A stretch of DNA of 5,309 nucleotides from Hyphomicrobiales bacterium (GTDB taxonomy: Bacteria > Pseudomonadota > Alphaproteobacteria > Rhizobiales > Beijerinckiaceae), in the NCBI GenBank assembly GCA_003567055.1, contig PXAW01000363.1, positions 1 through 5,309 on the forward strand, given 5' to 3'. Each line of letters starts with the position of its first letter. The first letter of the stretch is position 1. The position numbers were made by a program, and so were the translations under genes. Below, one piece after another: positions 1-4,632 of the stretch. Below the pieces are notes generated by a model. The model was not told the origin of the DNA. It saw nothing but the letters and a program-made list of their open reading frames with translations, and searched no databases.

Positions 1-180
1 CTATTCGTAATCCTGACAGGCGAAGTGCAGGTAACGACGAAGAAATTAAGCGGGGAAACGGTGGTCCTCGCCAATCTTCGCGAAGGGGATCTAGTAGGAG
101 AGATAGGCCTGATTCGCGACAAACCGGCGAGCGCCGATGTCATCGCGGCACGCAAGACAGCGGTCGTCATGCTCCCGGCT
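1..180 (+). pseudogene. C-terminal fragment of a cyclic nucleotide-binding (Crp/cNMP-fold) domain gene, cut at about 177
   Basis: Reading from base 1 in frame 1 gives about 59 residues of a cNMP-binding beta-barrel. It opens with LFVILTGEVQV, continues through LREGDLVGEIGLI, and ends near ADVIAARKTAVVMLP. The GEIGL segment is the phosphate-binding cassette of Crp-fold sensors. The usual R-[ST]-A that follows is ASA here, so the arginine that contacts the cyclic phosphate is absent and ligand binding is doubtful. The 5' end lies outside the window. Homology stops at about 177; beyond that the frame stays open to a TAA at 832-834, but it is only the antisense of the neighbouring regulator. The fragment uses CTA, GTA, ATA and TTA codons, which look out of place here, and its first 60 bases are about 48% GC against about 73% for bases 181-240. 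The parent protein (transcription factor, transporter or other) cannot be told. Confidence 0.7.
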
Positions 181-762
181 GACGGCGAAGACCGGTGCAC
201 GGCTCACGACCCGCAGCCAGCGGGTGCGCGAAAGCGCGCTGATCAGATCCTCGGTGAGCCCCTGTGCAATGACGCTGCCGCGACCATCCGCGTCGAGATT
301 GTCCAGCGGCAAGACGGCGAGCGTCGGTCGCTTCGGGCGCGGCGGCTTGTGGTCCGGCGGCTCAGCTTCCGGTGGCGGGATCGCTGTTTCCGAAGCTGCA
401 TGTTCGGGCTGCGAACCCGCTTGATCATCGCGCGCAATGCGCAACCGGAATCCGCGACCATGGATGGTGGTGATCAGCCTCTGGCTCAGCCCGTCATCGC
501 CGAGAGCGCGCCGCGCAGCCTTGATCTGGCTGCTCAGCGCCGCGTCCGAGACGATGCGATCATGCCAGATCGTTGCGAAGATCTGGTCCCGGGTCACGGT
601 CCGGCCCGCATGGCGCGCGAGCAGGGCGATCAGGTCGAAGGTCCGCGGTTCGATCGGGACGGGCACACCGTCGCGGCGGAGCTCGAACGCGCGCATGTCG
701 AGTTCGAACCCGGCGAACCGGATCACGGCGTCATCGTCAATGCTTTGCTCGCCATTCTCCAT
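91..762 (-). CDS. Truncated winged-helix (OmpR/CadC-type) / TolB-like regulator, N-terminal half
   Basis: This appears to be a DNA-binding regulator of the winged-helix/TolB-like/TPR family. Residues about 14-110 form an OmpR-type winged helix: a FAGFELD strand, the PIEPRTFDLIALLA recognition region, and the typical IHGRGFRL wing end. A proline-rich linker spans about 119-146. A TolB-like segment follows (TLAVLPLDNL at 147-156, GLTEDLISALSRTRWLRVVSR at about 168-188). Family similarity stops near residue 196 (position 177). The last 27 residues to the TAG at 91-93 are the antisense of the cNMP fragment and look unlike any native sequence. Relatives normally continue through the rest of the TolB-like domain into several TPRs, so well over half of the protein is missing. 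The ATG at 762 has AGAGGGG at 768-774, 5 bases upstream. The winged helix is intact, so DNA binding is possible, but any TPR sensing part is lost. Probably a pseudogene. Confidence 0.8.
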   Translation of the reverse strand: MENGEQSIDDDAVIRFAGFELDMRAFELRRDGVPVPIEPRTFDLIALLARHAGRTVTRDQIFATIWHDRIVSDAALSSQIKAARRALGDDGLSQRLITTIHGRGFRLRIARDDQAGSQPEHAASETAIPPPEAEPPDHKPPRPKRPTLAVLPLDNLDADGRGSVIAQGLTEDLISALSRTRWLRVVSRAPVFAVSREHDDRCLACRDDIGARRFVANQAYLSY

Positions 763-767
763 GGGCG

Positions 768-774
768 CCCCTCT
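768..774 (-). promoter_or_regulatory. Ribosome binding site of the truncated winged-helix regulator
   Basis: On the - strand AGAGGGG lies 5 bases before the ATG at 762. It supports this start and shows that the 5' end of the gene is intact even though its 3' half is lost. Confidence 0.55.
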
Positions 775-805
775 GTGATGAGTAGCGCAAGGCTCAAGCC
801 GCCGC

Positions 806-818
806 CCGGCATTGCCGG
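806..818. repeat. Short perfect inverted repeat upstream of the regulator
   Basis: CCGGCA-T-TGCCGG is a 6-bp dyad with a 1-base centre in the 114-base gap between the methyltransferase stop and the regulator start. It has no T-run on either side, so it is not an intrinsic terminator. It could be an operator for the regulator gene, or chance in GC-rich DNA. The - strand TAGAAT at 828-833 is a possible -10 element, but I see no matching -35. Confidence 0.25.
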
Positions 819-876
819 ACGACGGACATTCTAACCGATTATGGCGCGCGGCGCGAATGCCCCGGATGCGGGCTTC

Positions 877-1788
877 TCAGCTTTCGGGGTTGCGCGCGGT
901 GATTACCCAGGAGGAGCTGTCCATCACGATCCCGTCCTCGGCGCGCGTCTGTTGGCGGATCGCCTCCGCGAGGGCGGCTTCGATCGTCTCGCGCTTCTGC
1001 TCGGCAATGTCTCCGGCCTCGCGGAAGACTTCGCCGGCGGGTCCGATCGCGAGCTGGAAATCCACCGCATCCTGAACGTTCTGACCGATCAGGACCGGCG
1101 CATCGACGCGCTCGAAACGAATATCGGCATAGCCGGCAATCTCCATCATCTTGCGCACCGTTTCCTCGTCCGCCATGGAGAAGGGGCCCGGCCCGCAGGT
1201 CCGCGCGCCGTCGCCGGGCGGCGGCAGGAAGCGCAGGACGACCTCCTTGGCCATGGAGAGCCAGGGATTGTCCTCGGGGCGGCGCCAGACGATATGCGTC
1301 ATGCGTCCGCCGGGCTTGAGGGCCTTGCGCATGTTACGCATCCCCGCCACGGGATTGGCGAAGAACATCGTGCCGAAACGGGCGAAGACGAAATCGAATT
1401 CGCCTTCGGGCAGGGCGACTTCGGCATCGCCGCGCATGAAACGCACGTTGCCGGCATCGGATCCGGCGAGGCCGGACTCGGCGAGATCCGCCTCGGCGCC
1501 GGCGAGAAACGCGTCGCAGCAATCGATGCCGACCACTTCTCCCTCGGGCCCGACGATCTCTGCGAGTTTCATCGCAGTATCGCCGAAGCCACAGCCGACA
1601 TCCAGAACCCGGTCACCCTTCCGCACAGGCAGGCGCGGGAACACGGCCTCGCTGTGGCGTGTCAGGCCATCGACCAGGATATGGCGGAAGCGGATGAATT
1701 TCGGTGCCAGCACCTCGTTCCAGAATTGTACGAATTCGCTATCCCCGGCCTCGGCCGGGCTGTTCGCCATCAGGTTCTGAACAGCCAT
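877..1788 (-). CDS. Class I SAM-dependent methyltransferase (UbiE/COQ5-like)
   Basis: Predicted 303-residue cytosolic methyltransferase with a complete Rossmann-type SAM domain. Motif I is VLDVGCGFGDTA (residues 61-72). The acidic residue that contacts the ribose is D89 in VVGIDCCDAF. Motif II is FDFVFARFGTMFF (131-143) and motif III is ALKPGGRM (156-163). An N-terminal helical cap (about 15-50) and a C-terminal insert after residue 170 probably shape the substrate pocket. I chose the ATG at 1788 because AGGAAAGGA sits at 1796-1804 just upstream. The frame stays open to 1920, but the extra 44 residues are proline/arginine-rich, show no family similarity, and run through the repeat-bearing intergenic DNA. 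The gene diverges from the DsrE gene. The general family is secure; the substrate cannot be assigned, and there is no ubiquinone or menaquinone gene nearby to support a UbiE role. Confidence 0.9.
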   Translation of the reverse strand: MAVQNLMANSPAEAGDSEFVQFWNEVLAPKFIRFRHILVDGLTRHSEAVFPRLPVRKGDRVLDVGCGFGDTAMKLAEIVGPEGEVVGIDCCDAFLAGAEADLAESGLAGSDAGNVRFMRGDAEVALPEGEFDFVFARFGTMFFANPVAGMRNMRKALKPGGRMTHIVWRRPEDNPWLSMAKEVVLRFLPPPGDGARTCGPGPFSMADEETVRKMMEIAGYADIRFERVDAPVLIGQNVQDAVDFQLAIGPAGEVFREAGDIAEQKRETIEAALAEAIRQQTRAEDGIVMDSSSWVITARNPES

Positions 1789-1795
1789 GGTCCGG

Positions 1796-1804
1796 TCCTT
1801 TCCT
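1796..1804 (-). promoter_or_regulatory. Ribosome binding site that fixes the methyltransferase start
   Basis: AGGAAAGGA on the - strand ends 7 bases before the ATG at 1788. No comparable site precedes the longer start at 1920, so it decides in favour of the 303-residue protein. Confidence 0.6.
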
Positions 1805-1861
1805 CGCTCGCATGCATTCGGGTGGGAAGAGTAGATGATCGCCCGGGGAGGGGCTTGCGGG

Positions 1862-1883
1862 AGATCTGGGGAAGATCTGGGGA
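1862..1883. repeat. Perfect 11-bp tandem direct repeat in the divergent intergenic region
   Basis: AGATCTGGGGA occurs twice with no spacer (1862-1872 and 1873-1883). The 11-bp period is about one helical turn, so both copies face the same side of the DNA. It lies 74-95 bases upstream of the methyltransferase ATG and about 174 bases upstream of the DsrE ATG. It may be a paired binding site for a regulator of one or both genes, or a simple slippage duplication. I could not identify convincing -35/-10 boxes for either gene. Confidence 0.6.
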
Positions 1884-1907
1884 TTTCGTGATCAGGCGCC
1901 GGTCGAT

Positions 1908-1926
1908 GGCGGCACCGCATGCCGCC
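1908..1926. repeat. 7-bp perfect inverted repeat in the divergent intergenic region
   Basis: GGCGGCA (1908-1914) and TGCCGCC (1920-1926) form a perfect dyad around the 5-base centre CCGCA. It lies between the divergent methyltransferase and DsrE genes, 24 bases from the 11-bp tandem repeat. Neither strand has a following T-run, so it reads better as an operator-like dyad or 5'-leader hairpin than as a terminator. Confidence 0.4.
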
Positions 1927-2044
1927 TCTGCGTGGTTTGCAGGCAGGTTTTCGAGGGCGCGCTCGGGCGGAATACGGAAATTCACCAGACTTTGCTCAAG
2001 CGCCGCGCCGGGGGATCGGATTGATTCATGCGCTATCCGAATAC

Positions 2045-2053
2045 GGGGAGGAG
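2045..2053 (+). promoter_or_regulatory. Ribosome binding site that fixes the DsrE start
   Basis: GGGGAGGAG lies just before the ATG at 2057, with 5 bases between GGAGG and the start codon. It is the clearest Shine-Dalgarno in the window and decides the start against the longer open frame from 1919. Confidence 0.6.
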
Positions 2054-2056
2054 CCA

Positions 2057-2422
2057 ATGGACAAAGCTGAGGAACTCGTCGTCCTGATGACGCATGGTCC
2101 CGAGGACGAACGCGCCTCCGTGGGTTTCACGATCGCGAATGGCGGCATTACCAGCGGGTTGAAGGTCTCGGTCTTCCTGACCGCGAGCGCCGTCGACATC
2201 GTGCGGCGCGGGGCGCTGGAGACGGTGCAGATGCATCCGATGGATCCGCTGAAGGCGCTCGTGCGCGATTTCATCGAGCGCGGCGGCGTCCTGTGGGCCT
2301 GCACACCCTGCGTGAAAGCGCGGGGCTACAGCCAGGACGATCTCATCGACGATGTCGCGATCTCTGGGGCGAGCGTCATGCACGAGCGCATCCGCGCCGG
2401 CGCGGCGACGCTGAGCTTCTAG
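2057..2422 (+). CDS. DsrE-family protein (small sulfur/peroxiredoxin-like)
   Basis: A 121-residue cytosolic protein of the DsrE/DsrF-like fold. It opens with a beta-strand (EELVVLMTHGPED), has a middle helix-strand unit (GGITSGLKVSVFLTASAVDIV, about 29-49), and a C-terminal conserved block with ACTPCVKARGY (81-91) followed by DDLIDDVAISGASVMHE and the ending AATLSF. Relatives carry a conserved cysteine in the equivalent loop that takes part in sulfur relay; here there is a CxxC pair, C82 and C85, suitable for persulfide or disulfide chemistry. The ATG at 2057 is preceded by GGGGAGGAG at 2045-2053, which favours it over the upstream in-frame start at 1919, whose extra residues look random. The exported DUF302-like gene follows after 46 bases with no terminator, so the two may be co-transcribed. 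No dsr or tus partner genes are present, so the substrate is unknown. Confidence 0.87.
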   Translation: MDKAEELVVLMTHGPEDERASVGFTIANGGITSGLKVSVFLTASAVDIVRRGALETVQMHPMDPLKALVRDFIERGGVLWACTPCVKARGYSQDDLIDDVAISGASVMHERIRAGAATLSF

Positions 2423-2468
2423 ATCCGGAGCATACGCGGGCAAGTACAGCTATGGGGAGGATGAAATC

Positions 2469-2942
2469 ATGCAATGTGTCTTGACGAAATCGGTTGCCGC
2501 CGGTGCGCTCGTCGCCGCGATGCTGGCCGCTGCCCCTGCCATCGCGACGGAAAGCGATGATGCGGGCCTGTTCATCGTGCGCCAGCTCGAGCAGCCGCCG
2601 CAGGAGGCGTCTGCGCTGGTGCGCAACTATGCGCAGATGAATGACGACTGGCTGTTTCTGGCCGAGTTCGGCCTCGCCGGCGGACAGGTCACGGCGTTGA
2701 AGATCTGCTATCCCGAAATCGGGCCGGATATCGTCGCCGCCGGCATGCACACCATGGCGATGATGCCCTGCGGCCATTTCGCCTTCTATGAGGAAGACGG
2801 GCAATCGATGATGTCGATGCTCGATCTGTCCTTCATGACGACCCTCGACCCGCACCCCGCCCTCGAAGACGCGCGCGCCACGGCGTCTCCGGCCTTCGCC
2901 GCGATGCTGGCCGATGTGCTCGGCGTCGATATCGGCTCGTGA
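2469..2942 (+). CDS. Exported DUF302-like protein, methionine-rich
   Basis: A 157-residue protein with a typical signal peptide: K7, a hydrophobic Ala/Val/Leu stretch at 9-24, and a likely cleavage after A-I-A at 24-26. The mature part resembles the DUF302 fold: an LKICYPEIGPDIV helix unit (77-89), then MMPCGHFAFYEEDG (98-111) matching the usual 'LPC-x-VVVYEE-G' signature, and SMMSMLDLSFM (113-123). Two cysteines (C80, C101), two histidines (H94, H103) and eight methionines between 93 and 123 could bind a soft metal such as copper; that is inference. GGGGAGGA at 2454-2461 supports the ATG at 2469. It follows the DsrE gene by 46 bases, so a shared transcript is plausible. Its stop overlaps a GTG of the downstream argC remnant. 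The biochemical function of DUF302 is not established. Confidence 0.72.
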   Translation: MQCVLTKSVAAGALVAAMLAAAPAIATESDDAGLFIVRQLEQPPQEASALVRNYAQMNDDWLFLAEFGLAGGQVTALKICYPEIGPDIVAAGMHTMAMMPCGHFAFYEEDGQSMMSMLDLSFMTTLDPHPALEDARATASPAFAAMLADVLGVDIGS

Positions 2943-3469
2943 GACCGGGCGGTCGTGATGCCGGCCCTGCAACGATTTCCGGCGCGGGCAGGGGAGGGAG
3001 CGACAGCAGGCTCGACTTTGCCGAGACGAACGAAAACCTGCAGCCCTATGGTCTGCTACATCACGTCCACCTCCCCGAGATGGCAACGGGCATCGGGAAG
3101 CTGAGTGGCGGCAGCGCAGACGGGCTGGTATTCACGCCGCATCTGGTGCCTATGACGCGTGGCTTGCTCGTCACCATCTATTGTCGCGGCAGCGCCACCA
3201 CGGAGCAGTGCCTCGACGCGGCCCGGCAGTTCTACGCCGGTCGCGCCTTCGTCCGCGTCACCGACAGGCCGCCTCAGACCAAATGGGCGACCGGCTCGAA
3301 CCTTTCGCTCGTCAGCTATGCCGCCGATCCCGAGCGCAACCTGGTGATCGCGATGGGCGTCGTCGACAATCTCGGCAAGGGAGCTGCGGGTCAGGCCGTG
3401 CAGAATGCCAATCTGATCTGCGGGCTGGAAGAAGCCGCCGGGCTGGATGGCGCGCCTGTCTGGCCATGA
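2939..3469 (+). pseudogene. argC: Headless argC remnant: C-terminal half of N-acetyl-gamma-glutamyl-phosphate reductase
   Basis: ArgC catalyses the NADPH-dependent reduction of N-acetyl-glutamyl-phosphate in arginine synthesis. Counting from the GTG at 2939, similarity begins at ISGAGR (residues 13-18, position 2975), the usual SGxSGAGR element after the catalytic domain junction. It then runs uninterrupted: FAETNENLQPYGL (27-39), the HHVHLPEM histidine motif (41-48), FTPHLVPMTRGLL (65-77), and DNLGKGAAGQAVQNANLICGL (143-163). The NADP-binding domain and the catalytic-cysteine (GCYPT) segment, together roughly 170-190 residues, are missing, and no matching sequence lies upstream because the DUF302-like gene occupies that DNA. 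The fragment therefore cannot work as a reductase alone. The GTG overlaps the upstream stop (GTGA, 2939-2942), so translation by coupling is possible. The frame has no stop or shift, so the loss is recent or the piece is maintained. The long ArgC type (about 345 residues) is the better match. Confidence 0.85.
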
Positions 3470-3555
3470 ATGAGGGTCGCGGGTGATGTTGAGGCGCTGA
3501 CTTTTCGTTCAATGGGCCGTTTGACGCTTTGAGGTGTCAGCCCGGAGCGCGCTGA

Positions 3556-3597
3556 TGTTGCGGCTTCGCTGTGCAACGAAAGGCATGCTAGGTTGCA
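3556..3597 (+). promoter_or_regulatory. Leader with mutually exclusive hairpins before the NYN gene
   Basis: Three complementary segments are spaced through the leader: GTTGC (3557-3561), TGCAAC (3572-3577) and GTTGCA (3592-3597). The first can pair with the middle (7 bp with two G-U pairs, 9-base loop), or the middle can pair with the third (6 bp, 14-base loop). The second hairpin ends at the base before the ATG at 3598 and holds the AAAGG (3579-3583) and AGG (3590-3592) ribosome-binding candidates in its loop. This could modulate translation, or serve as an operator. The stems are short and chance cannot be excluded. The rest of the 128-base gap from 3470 shows no clear promoter. Confidence 0.3.
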
Positions 3598-4389
3598 ATG
3601 CCACGCCCGCACAGAAAGTATCATGGCCCAATGACTGCTGAAGCACGCTCCCCACGCCTCGCGGTGCTGATCGATGCCGACAACGCATCGGCCAAAATCG
3701 TCGATGGACTTTTTGATGAGATCGCAAAAATCGGTGAGGCCAGCGTTCGGCGCATCTATGGCGACTTTGCCAGTTCACGATCGAAAGCCTGGATCGATGT
3801 CCTGGCACGCCATGCCATCATCCCGCAGCAGCAGTTTGCCTACACGATCGGCAAGAATGCCTCCGACATCACGCTTGTCATCGACGCGATGGACCTCCTG
3901 CACAGCGGTCGTTTCGACGGTTTCTGTCTGGTCTCGTCCGACAGTGACTTCACACGGCTCGCGGCGCGCATTCGTGAGCAGGGCGTGGATGTCTTCGGAT
4001 TCGGTGAGCAGAAGACCCCGGAGAGCTTCCGGCAGGCTTGCCGGCGCTTCACTTACACCGAAAACCTGCTGCCGGATGCGCCTGCCAATGTCGAGGCCGC
4101 CGGCAGCAAGACCAAGCCGCTTCAGCCACCGAGCGCGGCCACGCCCATCATCCGGCGCGTTCTCGATCAGATGGAAACGGAAGACGGCTGGGCCCCGCTT
4201 GGTGCGGTCGGAACACAGCTTGCCAACCTTTCCTCTGATTTCGATCCGCGGAATTTCGGCTTCCGCAAGCTCAGTGAGCTTGTCCGCAAGACAGGCGCCT
4301 TCGAGATCGACCATCCCGAGGGGCGCGCCGTTCGAATCCGTGAAAAACCAGCGCCGAAGAAAGCCTCTGGAAGACGGAAACCCCTTTAG
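3598..4389 (+). CDS. NYN-domain putative RNase with C-terminal LOTUS/OST-HTH domain
   Basis: A 263-residue protein of the NYN (PIN-like nuclease, DUF88/LabA-type) family fused to a LOTUS/OST-HTH domain. The NYN domain spans about residues 20-155. It carries the acidic metal-binding positions expected of the fold: D26/D28 in LIDADNAS, D90 and D96 in ASDITLVIDAMD, and D115/D117 in VSSDSDFTRLA. Other family blocks are RRIYGD (51-56), QQFAYTIGKNASD (78-90), REQGVDVFGFGEQKTP (126-141) and FTYTENL (151-157). A low-complexity linker (about 160-182) leads to the LOTUS-like domain (about 183-247) with FDPRNFGFRKLSELV and an RVREK-type end, a probable RNA-binding module. The tail is basic (KKASGRRK). 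The start at 3598 has a weak AGG 5 bases upstream; the ATG at 3631 would still keep the whole NYN domain. Family members are inferred to degrade or process RNA; the target here is unknown. No operon partner is evident. Confidence 0.9.
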   Translation: MPRPHRKYHGPMTAEARSPRLAVLIDADNASAKIVDGLFDEIAKIGEASVRRIYGDFASSRSKAWIDVLARHAIIPQQQFAYTIGKNASDITLVIDAMDLLHSGRFDGFCLVSSDSDFTRLAARIREQGVDVFGFGEQKTPESFRQACRRFTYTENLLPDAPANVEAAGSKTKPLQPPSAATPIIRRVLDQMETEDGWAPLGAVGTQLANLSSDFDPRNFGFRKLSELVRKTGAFEIDHPEGRAVRIREKPAPKKASGRRKPL

Positions 4390-4400
4390 AGCCCTTTCCG

Positions 4401-4411
4401 ACCTGACAGGT
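4401..4411. repeat. Small dyad downstream of the NYN gene
   Basis: ACCTG-A-CAGGT is a 5-bp dyad with a 1-base centre, 12 bases after the NYN stop codon. It is followed by TTGGG, with no long T-run. It may be part of an mRNA 3' structure or simply chance. Confidence 0.2.
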
Positions 4412-4455
4412 TTGGGCCGGGTGCTCCAAGCTGTCTTTCTGGCGCATCATTTTTC

Positions 4456-4480
4456 CCGTCAGTCGGTACCCGGCTGACGG
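4456..4480 (+). repeat. Strong 11-bp hairpin with 3-base loop in the 3' region of the NYN gene
   Basis: CCGTCAGTCGG (4456-4466) and CCGGCTGACGG (4470-4480) flank the loop TAC. In + strand RNA all 11 positions pair, one of them as U-G (4463 with 4473). In - strand RNA that position would be an A-C mismatch, so the structure favours the + strand transcript, which points to the 3' end of the NYN mRNA, 67 bases past its stop. No U-tract follows; a T-run (4450-4454) lies before it instead. It is therefore better read as an mRNA 3'-end stabiliser, a non-canonical terminator, or a protein site. The rest of 4390-4632 shows no gene I can support. Confidence 0.5.
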
Positions 4481-4632
4481 AGTGTTGCTCTGGGCCGCGC
4501 CCCTGAACCGTTCGTGACGGCCTTGCCTCAGAAAGGTCCCGTAAGACCCTGCCGGCAGAGTCGAAGCGGACCGTCATGCTGTTCGATGAGCGGATAGCCA
4601 CCCTGCAATCGACATGATGCATGTGCTTCGCA

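Noticed and set aside
178..834. Continuation of the cNMP reading frame as a chimeric 270-plus-residue protein
   Set aside because: The part beyond 177 is only the antisense of the winged-helix gene and shows no family similarity; the open frame reflects high GC.
1789..1920. N-terminal extension of the methyltransferase to a start at 1920
   Set aside because: The extension shows no family similarity, contains the tandem repeat, and lacks a good ribosome binding site, whereas 1788 has one.
1919..2056. N-terminal extension of the DsrE protein to a start at 1919
   Set aside because: The DsrE fold begins at residue 1 of the 2057 start, which has a strong GGGGAGGAG site; the upstream residues look random.
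841..2070. 409-residue open frame on the + strand
   Set aside because: It is the antisense of the methyltransferase, has no recognisable domain, and is rich in His/Gly/Arg as expected from a GC-rich reverse strand.
3521..3526. TTGACG as a -35 box for the NYN gene
   Set aside because: No -10-like hexamer lies 16-18 bases downstream.
3496..3541. GCTGAC/GTCAGC inverted repeat after the argC remnant
   Set aside because: Only 6-bp arms with a 34-base spacer and no supporting signal; probably chance.
3674..4477. 267-residue + strand open frame overlapping the NYN gene
   Set aside because: It is an alternative frame of the NYN gene with Ser/Arg-rich composition and no domain.
4456..4480. Rho-independent terminator
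   Set aside because: The stem is strong, but no U-tract follows on either strand; the T-run lies on the wrong side.
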